Below are positions 10,406-21,947 of a stretch of DNA of 64,000 bases, in pieces. The position numbers and the translations under genes are program-made. The DNA comes from Benincasa hispida. Taxonomy: Eukaryota; Streptophyta; Magnoliopsida; Cucurbitales; Cucurbitaceae. The notes under the pieces are model-generated. The model saw only the letters and a list, made by a program, of their open reading frames with translations. It was not told where the DNA came from and ran no database searches. Positions within the stretch are counted from its first letter, which is position 1. Each line of letters starts with the position of its first letter. The stretch is from NCBI RefSeq assembly GCF_009727055.1, contig NC_052360.1:68472608-68536607 (forward strand), written 5' to 3'.

Positions 10406-11220
10406 ATTGATCGAATGTTGCTCAGGTACAGGATGCAGAATTCTAAGAGGGGTTTAAAACCCTTCAGGCATGGAATTGTTTTGTCTAAGGAGCAGTTTCC
10501 TAAGACACCTCAAGAGGTTGAGGAAATGAGATGGATTTTCTTATGCTTCGGCTGTTGGAAGCTTAATGAATGCAATGTTATATACTAGACATGGCATTTT
10601 CTATGCAGTATAGATTGTCAGATGATATCAGTCCAATCCAAGATTAGATCACTGGACGGCAGTCAAAACGATTCTCAATTATCTTTGGAGAATGAGAGAC
10701 TATATGTTTGTTTATGGAGATAAGGATTTGATCCTTACAAGATACACAAACTTTAACTTTTAGACTGATAGAGATTCTCGAAAATCGACATCAGAGTCAG
10801 TGTTCACTCTGAATGGAGGGGTTGTAGTTTGGCGAAGCATCAAGCAAGGATGCATCACGGACTCCACTAAGGAAGCTAAATACATAGCTGCTTGTGAAGC
10901 TTCTAAAGAGGCTATTTGGCTTAGGAAGTTCCTTACAGATTTGGAAGTTGTTCCAAATAGTCTTTGCCGATCACACTCTATTGTAATAACAACAGGGCTG
11001 TGGCAAATTCAAAGGAACCTTGGAGTCATCGTAGAGGAAATATATTGAACAGAGGTATCATTTGATCAGGGAGATTGTGCATCTCGGTGATGTGATAGTC
11101 ACGAAGATCACGTCAGAGCACAACGTTGTTGATCCGTTTACAAAGGCCTTCACGACTAAAGTGTTCGAGGGTCATCAGGAAAGTCTGGGCCTACAGGACA
11201 TGCGGCACCTTGTCTAGGGC
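10406..11220 (+). pseudogene. Copia RNase H
   Basis: Fragments of the connection region (10406-10800) are spread over several frames. The frame at 10800-11048 holds GGVVVWRSIKQGCITDSTKEAKYIAACEA-type RNase H sequence, with the acidic Glu of the AEY motif replaced by Lys (EAKY). The last part (about 11050-11220) shows YHLIREIVHLGDV-like and DPFTKAF-like ends in another frame. It is degraded. Confidence 0.87.
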
Positions 11221-11314
11221 AAGTGGGAGATATACTGGGGTATAGAGTATGCCCTAGTTTATTGTATATTGTACTATTTTTCATGTATTGTACATTAGTC
11301 TCCTGAGGTATTAG

Positions 11315-11328
11315 GACAAGTGGGAGAT
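11315..11328 (+). other. Polypurine tract of the Copia element
   Basis: ACAAGTGGGAGAT lies directly before the LTR start TGTTGGGATTGG. A near copy (CAAGTGGGAGATATAC) is found about 98 bases upstream at 11220-11235, so the tract is locally duplicated. Confidence 0.8.
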
Positions 11329-13315
11329 TGTTGGGATTGGTGTCCTAATTTTCTCGAAGTCTCGTAGTTTGTAAACAATTTATACACATTGTTATTAATA
11401 AAATAAGAGTTAATTTATTTTCATTTACTCATATACAATAAACCAAGATCCATAATTATTGTATGTAAACTTAAGCATGTATGTAAGACATACAACTAAA
11501 TCATACCTTAAGTAATAACCTAAATGGTCTGTAGTATAAGGATAAAGGAGGGATACCTTATCCTTGTGATACTACGGATACGACCCGCTTTGTAGATATT
11601 TACAAGTGTTGTAAACTGCTAAGATGGTTTGATCCTGACCATTCATGTGGAGACATGCGAGTGGGGGTGTCCTATACAAAGAGTTTGTATAAGATCAGAC
11701 CACGAGATGATTAGTCTCTTTATATAACGTCGTTGATAATTGAGACTTACATCTCACTAAAATGACCATAAGTGACGTGACCTTAATTATGATTATTTTG
11801 GGAACTCCTGCCAATGAGGGCGATCCTTTGATTAGTATGGGTGAGAATCGCTAGATTTCCAACTCAACAAGACTACCTTTTGGGGGATTTGTCTGATTGA
11901 GGAGCTGAGAACTCAGTTACACAAGATGGAATTCACTCCTTCCTCGAAGCAGGGGTAAGTAGATAGATTGCTCCCTTAAGGATTGATTCCGGGTCTTGAA
12001 CATAGTGACTATTAGAGGAATCAGTGGTACTTAAGAAGTTAGATGTAACTACAGGGGCATAACCGTTATTGGCTCAGTTGTACTTATGAGCGATCTGTGA
12101 AGGGTTATCGCACTGTTGATTTGTTGATATGGACACATAATATATATGTAGTAAGGAGAGTTCAGTTGTCGGTCTTTAGTGGAGTGTCTGGCAGTTAAGG
12201 GATGGTGGATTCCATGACTAAAGAGTTTAGTCAGTTATTCATATACCGTTGGACCTTCTACAGGTACATAAGATCCCCTTGGTAGTTCAATGGATTCAAG
12301 TTGAGAATTAGATTTTGGGGTTGATTTGAATTGTTCAAATTAACAAGAGAAAATTCAATTATATATGATATAATTGGAGTGATGTATGAGATACATCAAG
12401 TGGAGGAATTAATAAAAATATGATTTACATTAAGTACCATAAAATAGAAAAAGAATTATGATTTATATGTTTCATATGATGAAATATTAAAACTATAGGT
12501 TATAAATATAATATGGTAAAATGATTATCATATTTATTTATAATAAATTAATTATGTGATAATTAATTCTTTTTCTTTAATAACCAATTGAGTGGGAGGT
12601 TATTGGTAGTTTTATGGTAACCGTGAGATAAAAGAAAAATTGTTTTCCTAATTTTGTGTGTTGCCTAATTCGAAAAGTTCTCACAGAGACAAACTATCAA
12701 GTAAAATTGTTTTATTAAGCGATAGCGTTGGAAGAGACTAAACGATCATGTAGAGTTGACTATATGATAGTCATTCAGCTGATCGTTGCTACACGATCAA
12801 GTAGTAAAATCTATGTGATAGGCTTCATTTACTAAACGATCGAGCACATTGACAGACCAGCTTCTTATCTTCCACTTGCTCGATCGTCTACTCAGTCGTA
12901 GACCTCCAGTCTCTTCCACAAGCCAATATCATACAGAGCCCACAACTCCTAGACTCTCACACCGAGAATATCAAGGTAACACTTGTTGTAGTGTCCTTAC
13001 TCTGTTCGTGAATCGAGTTGGACTGGATTGGGTTCGAGGAGCTGTTGGTTGTTCGTTTTGTTCGTGGGGTGATCGTTGTGTTCAAGTGTTGTTGTCTATG
13101 GATGCATTGTAGATTGTTCGATGGATTCTTGAAGAATGGTTCTTCAAAGGTACGCATCCTCTATCTCTTGTATCATTGTATAGTATATTGTGATTTCTAT
13201 TTATGCATGACTTGTTAGTTTCCGGTTAGACTGTAATTAGCTGTGTTCAATCTGAATGGAATTTGGAACGATCCCTTCCGCTACTCATGGAAATCCTCGT
13301 GTTTTATTTCCTTCG
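11329..13315 (+). repeat. 3' LTR of the Copia element
   Basis: It starts TGTTGGGATTGGTGTCCTAA and ends near TTTATTTCCTTCG, matching in inverted orientation the solo LTR at 47980-50080, which starts the same way and ends ATTTCCTTCA. The last dinucleotide here is CG instead of CA, so the exact end is approximate. The LTR is about 2.0 kb, AT-rich in its second third, and contains no gene. Confidence 0.85.
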
Positions 13316-13556
13316 GACCCTCTCCTTTAAATCTTAAATATTTTTTTAATATTATTTTTTCCTTCCCTCCCCCATTTCATTTCCCTGTCAAAAGAAAAGA
13401 GAAGCCTTAGCCCCACCTTTTATTTTCTCTCTCTCTTTTCCTCCCTCACTTAACCGAAATAAGAAAACAAAGGAAGGAGCAGGTGTAGTTCGTCTCCACC
13501 GACGACGCCCCTCTTTTTCTTTTCCAAGTCTGATTGCTTGCCTTCTTGCAACTCTA
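13316..13556 (+). other. CT-rich upstream region of a gene remnant
   Basis: Pyrimidine-rich tracts (CTCTCTCTCTTTTCCTCCCTC near 13427) directly precede an ATG at 13557, which resembles a plant promoter or 5' untranslated region. There is no clear TATA box. Confidence 0.35.
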
Positions 13557-13934
13557 ATGGAAGCTCTTCTTCTCAACGCACCCACTTCACACCCAATTGC
13601 TCGAAAATCTCTCATTCTATTCTCACCCTCCTTCTTCAATGGAGCCTCCATTTCGATTGATGACAAACGAAGCAGAATTAATGTGATGGAGTATCTGACT
13701 AGAATCTTGGGTTTGAAGGTATAAGATGTGGCTATTGAATCACCATTGCAGCTTGCACCAGCATTGTTTGAATAGTTGGGGGTGAACTTGCAGCTTGTAA
13801 ATGAATGGTAGGTTTTAAAGGATGTATATTTTCTATGTTAATTCCCCTAAAATTGTGTTGATTATTTGCTTTAATTGCTAATTTTGTAGGATTAAACGAT
13901 CCCCCGAAGAATTTTGGAGTCATTACAAGAAAAT
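13557..13934 (+). pseudogene. Truncated host-gene remnant, two exons, unknown product
   Basis: From ATG 13557 the frame reads MEALLLNAPTSHPIARKS and continues through SPSFFNGASISIDDKRSRIN and MEYLTRILGLK. The Ser/Arg-rich, acid-poor start looks like a plastid or mitochondrial targeting peptide. In the same frame a TAA (13722-13724) and a TAG (13773-13775) interrupt otherwise sensible sequence (DVAIESPLQLAPALFE, then LGVNLQLVNEW). A GT donor at 13808 and an AG acceptor at 13888-13889 preserve the frame into IKRSPEEFWSHYKK, after which an LTR-like sequence begins. I do not recognise the family. The coherent frame across a plausible 82-base intron argues for a real, broken gene; expression is unknown. 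Confidence 0.45.
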
Positions 13935-15386
13935 TGTGCCAAAAATATAAAAATGACCAAGAAAATCAACAAATTGAAAAGAATCGAGTAAACACCCAGA
14001 AGAGCATTGAGTAATACTGTTGGATCATCAACCATCGAGTATTTAGCATAATACTGTCAAATAGCATCGAATAAAGACTATCGAGTATTCAACCATCTTC
14101 CATCGAGTCATCAAGTTTTTTCTGATGCATTTTCCATCGAGTTAAAGCAATCGAGTAAAGAGAATCCAAAGCGTCGAGGATTGAGTATTGGCCATCGAGT
14201 ATCGAGGAGCGAGTGTTAAACAGAAAAACTCCATGTGTTCGTTCTTCTTTCTGGATTTTGATGTGATCCATCCGTGCGCTTTGCGACAACTTCCTGTTGG
14301 TATAAATGAGTTCAGTTCTTCAGTGAAGAGAAGAGAGATATATCATTTTTTAGAAAATCCATCATTCTTTTGAGAGAAAAACTTAGAAGAAGAAAAGCCC
14401 ATTTTTTTATAGAGAGATTTCGATTTCTAAGAGCGATTCTTGTAATTTTCTATGAGATTGAATCGATTTGTACTCAAACTTGTATCAATATGCAACTATC
14501 AATGGAATGCTTAAAGAAATTCAACCTCCGTGAGTAAGTAAATCATTTTCTTAGGGGTACTATGTAATTAGGCATTTTCTTTACACTTCTTCAATTTTCT
14601 TTCATGTAATTATTTTCTTTTTAATATTCTTGCTGAGATTTAGAATAAAATTGATTAAGATTGAATCAATGAATCAAGATTAATTAATTTTTGTATGCAA
14701 AAATTGCATGGTTCTATAACAAAATTGTAATTATAGTTGCAAAAATTAGTAGTCTTGATAGAAAATGTGGACTTCTTTTCCTCTTTTCTTTAAAGAATCT
14801 ATTAATTCAGAACATTCATGTAATCAATCTTGAATTTTTAGTCTTTTAATTTCAAGATTGGAATAGTTAAGAAAATCCATGAGTTCAATGCAATTTAGGG
14901 ATTAGTTGTGAAATATCTTTAGGAAGTAATTAAGACATAGATTAGGGTTAATTGTGAAATTAGCTAATTAGAGCATTAGGAATTTATTCTTAATGAACTA
15001 TTAAATAATATAATTACATGATTTCTTATTATGTCAATGATAAAATTTTCTAGTTATATAAAATCCCCAAGATTTCATTTCCATTGAATTTTATCTCACA
15101 GTCTCTTCCTTATTTCTCTCACCAATAAATTTACTATATCAATTATTGTCTTTTTCTTAGTTAGTTTCTTTTAGTTCTTAAAACAAAAAAAAAAAAATCC
15201 CTCATTTAATCTTTTGCATTTAGGAATTCAAATAGTCAATTTTTGGGCCAATTATTTGCGGTTCTCTTGGGATCGACCTCTTACTTCCACTATTACTACG
15301 TGTTAGTTTTAGTTGTAGTTAGAGATTAAATAAATTTCATTTTTTTTGGATAGATAGAATTAACGACACCTACTTTACACCGAACA
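13935..15386 (+). repeat. Possible solo LTR (Athila/Tat-like Gypsy)
   Basis: The segment starts TGTGCCAAAAATATAAAAATG and ends ACACCGAACA, has a TATA-like GTATAAATGAG at about 14299, and near its end has TGCGGTTCTCTTGGGATCG plus a CGACCTCTTAC phrase of the kind seen in U5 of Athila/Tat LTRs. Many ATCGAGTA/CATCGAGT words occur in its first 300 bases. I found no convincing target duplication, so the limits and identity are tentative. No coding sequence is seen. Confidence 0.4.
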
Positions 15387-16087
15387 ATGAATTTTTAGTA
15401 AGGTTTTTTATTCTTTTTTTTTTTTGGTTAATTTGTAGGAAAATTTGGGTCGATGACCTAATTGGCCCATAATGCTAAATGACCCAACTTTATAAAAAAA
15501 AAATTATTAATTGACCTTCTGCTGATGTCATCACGGTATGAGATTACAAAAATGGCCCTTCAGTCTATACGATACACATGCGCTCAAACGCAACGATTGT
15601 CCCAGTCGCTCAAAATTCTCGTATAAGTTTCGTTCAATCTTACTCTGCAAAACCATCGTCCATCTACTAGCTTAATCGAAGTTCTTGGGTAAGTGAATTT
15701 AATTTTTGTCTTGCATGTAATGTTCCATCTATTTAGGTTGGTTTCGTTTGCGAAGTTCTTGGTTTCGTCTATTTAGGTTGGTTTCTTTTGTTTAGGTGGG
15801 TTTTGGGGTTTAATCAGTCGCATCTGTTTTTTTTATTTTGGGTTTCAATGTGTTTTTAATGTGTGTTGCATTGGTTGAGGACGAAGAAGGTATAGTTAAA
15901 GTCAGACAAGGTAGAGAGCGATTTTTGCGATAGCAATATAGGGCGAGAGTGAGATAAGCGAGATTGGCGAGAGCAAGACTTTAACAGTATGTATTGTTAG
16001 TGATTTTTTTGTACAAACATGTTAACTGATAAATTGAATGTTCATACAATGCAGGAGTAATTTAAGATGTCAAAAGCTTTGAAAATA
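15387..16087. other. Non-coding, possible transposon remnant
   Basis: AT-rich DNA with a poly-T run near 15411-15425, a repeated phrase TCTATTTAGGTTGGTTTC (15729 and 15767) and purine-rich GCGAGAG words near 15945-15975. No gene is supported. It may be part of the CACTA-like element that shows at 16381-16690. Confidence 0.4.
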
Positions 16088-16380
16088 CGTAGACTCGTAG
16101 TGTCACCAGGATAAGGTATCCCTCCTTATCCATATACTACAGACCATTTAGGTTATCACTTAAAACATGATCCACTTGTATGTCTCCACATACATATTTA
16201 AGTTACAACGATAACCATGGATCTTAGTTTATTGATTTTTGGTTAATGCAATTAAAATATCTCATATTTCATAGACTGAAGTGAATAAAATATCATATAT
16301 TGTAAATCACAAAACCGTTTGTTCATATAAGTGTTTACAAACTACAAGACTCTATGAGATTTAGGGCATCAACCCCAACA
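16088..16380 (-). repeat. Copia LTR fragment
   Basis: In reverse orientation this matches the first ~290 bases of the Copia LTRs: minus-strand start TGTTGGGGTTGATGCCC, then the shared AGTATATGGATAAGGAGGG block. Only the 5' end of the LTR remains; the left side is truncated. Confidence 0.8.
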
Positions 16381-16690
16381 TCATGATCGCCAGGCTATCT
16401 TTCTCTTCTCTCGGTGGTCGAAACAACACTGTCGGGATAAAATTAAATTCTCCCGACGATAGTCGAGCAACTGTCGGGAGTAGTTTGATTTTTGAAAAAT
16501 AAGAAATATAAATGAAATGATTTATGGGAAATTGTTACGATTAGGCCAACGGTATGGAAGTAACCGTCAGAATAACGTTTGATTTTTTCGATGGTATTTG
16601 AATGACTGTCGGGCTTTGTGGAGTTAGCCCGACGGTATGCGGAGAGACCATCGAGTGATCGTTATTACAATTAAAAATTTATGAGAAATG
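16381..16690. repeat. CACTA-like subterminal repeats
   Basis: Several short motifs of both orientations, ACTGTCGGG, CCCGACGAT, CCAACGGTATGG, CCCGACGGTATGC, are scattered over 300 bases. Clustered short direct and inverted motifs of this kind are typical of the ends of En/Spm (CACTA) elements. No CACTA terminus or transposase is visible, so this is a remnant at most. Confidence 0.4.
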
Positions 16691-17777
16691 GAGTAGTAAT
16701 TATTTTTCATTTTTGTTTAAATTCCTACTCTTACATTGACATTTACACAAATATTTTACTATAAACATCTAAATGTTGTCTTACTTTATAGAAATGGTTA
16801 TTAAAAATGGTCAATTATAGTCTAATTCAACCACAATCAAAGTTTCATTAATGAATAATAACAATTTCCATCAATTTTCATAAAGTTTCCCATAATTTTC
16901 ATCGATATTGAATTTCCATAAAATTGGGACCTCGATATTTCTATCGATATTGATATTTCGAACTTTGGTTACGGTTCAATGCACATATCATCTTTCTTTT
17001 CTTTTCTTTTTTTCTTTTTTACAATTTCAGTTGTTCTATCTTAAATGGTTGTCTATGAGAATTCGACCTTGGAGTAATCTCGAGTACTACTTGCTAAATG
17101 TCGAGTTTATACTTGAGTTAGAGCATTAGATGACAAACCAATTTATGTGTTCATGTTCATTAACTATACTAGATTACATTAAGGCCACGTTTTCCAATTC
17201 GTAATGAAAATTGATGTAATCATAATGAGATTCCATTGACAGATCAATCGTAATAGGAAACAATCACAAATGTACTTGTATTGTTTTTTATCACATTTAC
17301 TTAGCATTATGAATCTATCACATTCATTGTTTCATTATAATTACTGTTTAGGGTCCCATGTAATGTTGGAATGCAAGATTTGTCACCCTCCACGTCTCAA
17401 TTGGATTGAGTTCTTTGATTACAAACTTGTAAATGGGCCAAATTTCTCATTAATGATTACGGAACACAAGTAAATTAATAATAAATTTAATCAAATGAGG
17501 TCTACTTTCAGATTACGATTGATTTATTACATTTCACCTAGGATAAACATGATGTAATTTCATCTACCATACATCCATTTCCATCTCATCTTCCTTTGCA
17601 TTTGTCCCAATCCAATTAGTCATCTCTAAGAAGCCATAAATTTTGCTATCACGTGGCTAGATTAGATATTATTAAATAGATAGGTTATGTTTCTGAAACA
17701 AATTCCATATATGTGATATTTGTGTAATTAATACACAATTGATTGATAGATCATTAAATCAGTACGCCAAAAGAAAA
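16691..17777. other. AT-rich intergenic DNA
   Basis: A TTTTC-type microsatellite (16993-17018) and unrelated AT-rich sequence. The short frames here show no known domain. A possible degenerate inverted element lies at about 17178-17570 (GGCCACGTTTTCCAATTCG side), but its second end is unclear. Confidence 0.5.
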
Positions 17778-19240
17778 GGAACAAAGTAACGAGGAAAAAA
17801 AATTAGTAATCTTCATTAATGAAAATATATATCATAAATTAATACATTTCTTGTCAATTCTATATATTTATACAACTTTTTTCTATAGTGCAATATTATT
17901 ATGTAATTTCATAAATAATGATTCTATTATTAATTTGAATCGTTTAAGGTTTTCCTTCCTAATTTAAAGCTCCTTTTTTTATTCTGTATAAAAAGTTTTT
18001 ACCTATAAAGGACACCTATGTTAAGAAAGGAACAAAGCAACGAGGGAAAAAAATTAGTAATCTTCGTTAATGAAAATATCCTTCATAAATTAATACATTT
18101 CTTGTCACTCTATATATTTATACAACTTTTTTCTATAGTGCAATATTATCATGTAATCTCATAAATAATGATTCTATTATTAATTTGAATCATTTAAGGT
18201 TTCCCTTCCTAATTTAAAGCTCATTTTTTATTTTGTATAAAAGGTTTTTACCTATAAAGGACACCTATGTTAAGAAAGGAACAAAGCAACGAGGGAAAAA
18301 AATTAGTAATGTTTATTAATGAAAATATCCTTATACAACTTTTTTCTATAGTGCAATATTATTATTATGTAATCTCATAAATAATGATTCTATTATTAAT
18401 TTGAATCATTTAAGGTTTTCCTTCCTAATTTAGAACTCCTTTTTTATTTTGTATAAAAAGTTTTTACCTATAAAGGATACCTATGTTAAGAAAAGAACAA
18501 AGCAACAAGGGAAAAAAATTAGTAATCTTCGTTAATGAAAATATCCATCATAAATTAATACATTTCTTGTCAACTCTATATATTTATATAACTTTTTTCT
18601 ATAGTGCAATATTATTATGTAATCTCATAAATAATGATTCTATTATTAATTTGAATCGTTTAAGGTTTTTCTTCCTAATTTAAAGCTCTTTTTTTATTTT
18701 GTATAAAAAGTTTTTACCTATAAAGGACACCTATGTTAAGAAAGAAACAAAGCAACAAGGGAAAAAAATTAGTAATCTTCGTTAATGAAAATATCCTTCA
18801 TAAATTAATACATTTCTTGTCAACTCTATATATTTATACAACTTTTTTCTATAGTGCAATATTATTATGTAATCTCATAAATAATGATTCTATTATTAAT
18901 TTGAATCATTTAAGGTTTTCCTTCCTAATTTAAAGCTCCTTTTTTATTTTGTGTAAAAAGTTTTTACCTTTAAAGGACACCTATGTTAAGAAAGGAACAA
19001 AGCAACGAGGGAAAAAAAATTAGTAATCTTCGTTAATGAAAATATCCTTCATTAATTAATACATTTCTTATCAACTCTATATATTTATACAACTAGAACT
19101 TTTTTCTATAGTGCAATATTATTATGTAATCTCATAAATAATGATTCTATTATTAATTTGAATCATTTAAGGTTTTTCTTCCTAATTTAAAGCTCCTTTT
19201 TTATTTTGTATAAAAAGTTTTTACCTATAAAGGACACCTA
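17778..19240. repeat. Tandem array, six copies of a ~250-bp unit
   Basis: Copies begin at about 17778, 18029, 18278, 18494, 18744 and 18994, each starting with a variant of GGAACAAAGCAACGAGGG and ending TAAAGGACACCTATGTTAAG. Spacing is 251, 249, 216, 250 and 250 bases. The third copy lacks about 35 bases (the CATAAATTAATAC part) and the last has an AACTAG insert. Units are about three-quarters AT. Two 66-residue frames in copies 4 and 5 simply repeat with the unit. Confidence 0.96.
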
Positions 19241-19719
19241 GGTTAAGAACACCTATGTTAATTAAATAGAGTAATATTTTTAAGTCTTTGAGTGAAGTTA
19301 CATGTTCCTTTTAATTCAAAAGATATATAAATTCATTCTTCATTTGATTTTATTGGATAGGAAAATTGTCCATTTAATATTTTCAAAAGTGTTCTAATAA
19401 CATGAAAAACATTATACTTTTCTTTCTTTGTAGAAACTTTTACAACAATAATGTAAAAGTTTGCATCTCCTTTCCCTTAAACTTCCAAATTTTATTTTAT
19501 TTTACTTTTGTGAACTTATAAAATATTTATTTGTTTATGAACTTTATGGTTGATTGAACCCTAAACTTTCAAAACATTTATTTAATTACCTAACTTTAAA
19601 GTAACCATTTTTTTAATACATAACCAGTAATCATTTTAGTACTTATCTTTATCTATATTTCAACAAATTAATTACACATAGCTTTATGTTTGTACAGGTT
19701 AAACAGAGTATGTATTTAA
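19241..19719. other. AT-rich intergenic DNA
   Basis: The array ends in a duplicated ACACCTATGTTAA/ACACCTAGGTTAA edge (19227-19260), followed by unremarkable AT-rich sequence. No gene or known repeat is seen. Confidence 0.5.
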
Positions 19720-19935
19720 ATGGGAAATTAGTTAAAATGGTAAAACTATTGAAAATATTTACAAGATATAGCAAAATTTTAGAACTATCAATGATAGACG
19801 TTGATAGACACTAATAAACTTTTATCAATGTCTATCAATGTCATTGATAGACATTGATAGAAGTCTATCGGTGTCTATCAGCATTTATCATTGATAGTTC
19901 ATCAGAATTGAAAATATCTTAATAATATTTATAAC
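19720..19935. repeat. Foldback MITE remnant
   Basis: A 119-base core (19782-19900) has a perfect 14-base terminal inverted repeat GAACTATCAATGAT / ATCATTGATAGTTC, and inside are many alternating copies of TGATAGACA and TGTCTATCA. An outer arm (TAAAACTATTGAAAATATTT) is matched only weakly on the right. It can fold into a long hairpin. Such foldback elements are common in cucurbit genomes as far as I recall. Confidence 0.7.
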
Positions 19936-20239
19936 GGGCAAAGATTCAATTGTGGAGAATTGAAAATGCAAGAAACAAACAATTAACTAAATCTCATCGA
20001 GAGTTTAATTTAGAGGTGTAGGTCTACGATGCAAGCACACACGGGCAATGTCACTTAAAAAGAAAATCCTCCTACCATGAGAGGTCTTTGTCCGAAAGGT
20101 GGAATGTATCAATTGAGCTTTTCAAGGCTATGATGAGGTGGAAAGCGAAGCTCGGGTTAGCTTCTTTTTTTTACTTTCCCTCCTACAATTACAATGGTGT
20201 ACTTGACTCAGAAAAGTTTTGAATCAAGTGTCCCTCTGA

Positions 20240-20520
20240 TTTTTTGTTTTTGTTTTTGAAAATTAAGTCTATTTCATCCACATTTCTTACAAAAATTTGC
20301 GTATTTCTTAAGTACAATAGTTGAATTCTTAGCAAAGTTCCAAAAAAAAAAAAAACAACTTTTTGAAAACTATTTTTTTAGTTCTTAAAATTTGGCTTGA
20401 TTTTTTAAAACATTAGTGAAAATTAGATAACAAAAGAAGAAATTTGAAGATAGTAATAGTGTCTATAGGCTTAATTTTTAAAAAAATAACAAAAAATAAA
20501 ATGGTTATTAAACAGAGCCT
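20240..20520. repeat. MITE, degenerate copy
   Basis: It matches 30953-31256 along its length (TTTGTTTTTGAAAATTAAG, TTCATCCACATTTCTTA, AACTTTTTGAAAACTA, ATAACAAAAGAAGAAATTT). The right terminus AAAATGGTTATTAAACAGAGCC is recognisable; the left terminus is lost. Confidence 0.7.
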
Positions 20521-21501
20521 TAACTAATCAATTGATTGATTTCACTCTTACCCTAAATAGATGAAGCTATATATGAGTTTTTTGGAAAAAGCCAATAAAC
20601 ACACCCGATGCAATTCGTGATATTCATCTATCGAATACACATTAAGTACGAATTATGCAAGTTTCTTTTTAGCAATTAGACATTCAAATATAGTTAAAAG
20701 TGTCAAATTAGTCATAAACATACACTAAGTAGTAAAACCAAGAATTAGAAATGCTTGCAATCGAAAAGAACTACACGTAACTTAAAGAGAGAAAATCGGA
20801 ATAGATATCCCCACCTCTATCGTTACCCTCACGTGGTTAGATAACTAGACACCTTTTTATGTGTTTCTTTTACGTGGAAATGGAAAGAACCACCAACCTA
20901 TCAAAATGTAGGCTATGAGACCCAAATAGTTCTAACTAATATATGTAACATGAATTTTGAGGTGAGATGTTAGATTCTTCTATTTAACATATTATTAAAA
21001 ATAATGTAGCCTATAGATATCAAAGAGTAAAATATATATGAAAAGAAAAATCAATTTTATATGGTTAAACTTTCAAGGTTTTATCAATTAAAGTTATACC
21101 AATAAGTTTATTAATTTAAATCTTACATTTAATTAGTTAAAAATCACTAAATAAAATTATTCTTCTATAAAACGATGAATGTAGTCTGAAACATTATTAG
21201 ATATATTTTTCTTTTTCAAAATAAGTAGTGAAAAATGAATGAAGAAGTGAATATGAAAAACCAGTCGTTAAAATGTAATTTATTTGATTCTAGCCTTTCA
21301 TATTATATTAATTCCTACATTTTAAAAAAAATTTATATAAATATAAAAATTATATATCAATATTTTGAAAATAGAATTACAACGGTATGCCTAAATTGAT
21401 TCTACGTCAATTCTATTTGACATTTTAAATGATTCCATATTGAAAATTGGGGCTTTCTCCCCCCTAAAAAAGGAGTTGGATGTTTAAGTACAATATATAT
21501 A
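20521..21501. other. AT-rich intergenic DNA
   Basis: No gene, RNA or clear repeat is seen. Plain AT-rich sequence with scattered short frames. Confidence 0.5.
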
Positions 21502-21947
21502 GATATCTATATAATGACTAATGAGGGGAAAAGGTTCAATTTTTTAATCAAATTGCATGCACCTCAAATTTAAGTAACTGATACATAAAACTCTTAAATG
21601 TAAAAATGTGATGTTGAAAAGGAGATAAGATGACTCATCACTCAGAACATGGATGTTAAACCAAGAGTACAAACATGCACTCTAGCAACAAAATGACATC
21701 AAGAAATCTGTTAGAAATAGCAAGGCCCTCAGAACGATGAAAATATCTATATAATGACTAATGAGAGGAAAATTTTCAATTTTTTTAATCAAACTGCATG
21801 CACCGCAAATTTAAGTAATTGATACATAAAACTCTTAAATTTAAAAAGGTGATGCTGAAAAGAAGATAAGATGACTCATCACTCAGAATACGGATGTTAA
21901 ACAAAGAGTACAAACATGCACTCTGACAACAAAATGACGGCAAGAAA
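21502..21947. repeat. Tandem duplication across an LTR edge
   Basis: About 200 bases at 21502-21702 recur at 21746-21947 with a 244-base offset and roughly 10% difference. The unit contains about 110 bases outside the LTR edge and about 90 bases inside it (TGAAAAGRAGATAAGATGAC onwards). Confidence 0.88.

Larger units (their letters stand above)
8202..13315 (+). mobile_element. Ty1/Copia element, 5' part cut off by the Gypsy insertion
   Basis: Plus-strand Copia pol in the order protease, integrase, reverse transcriptase, RNase H, then a polypurine tract and a 3' LTR. Coding sequence continues up to the Gypsy LTR edge without any non-coding transition, so the Gypsy element landed inside this one and the 5' half should lie left of the window. 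Many stops and frame changes make it inactive. The LTR is the same family as the solo LTR at 47980-50080. Confidence 0.9.

Noticed and set aside
15440..15446. GAAAAT at 15440 as the partner target duplication for the LTR-like sequence starting at 13935
   Set aside because: The implied right end would be TAG rather than CA, and the sequence between 15387 and 15440 does not look like LTR; likely chance.
18483..18933. Two nearly identical 66-residue hydrophobic frames resembling a gene duplication
   Set aside because: They are the same position in neighbouring copies of the 250-bp array and are broken in the other copies.
17778..19240. CRISPR-like array
   Set aside because: Whole 250-bp units are repeated without distinct spacers, in plant nuclear DNA; it is an ordinary tandem repeat.
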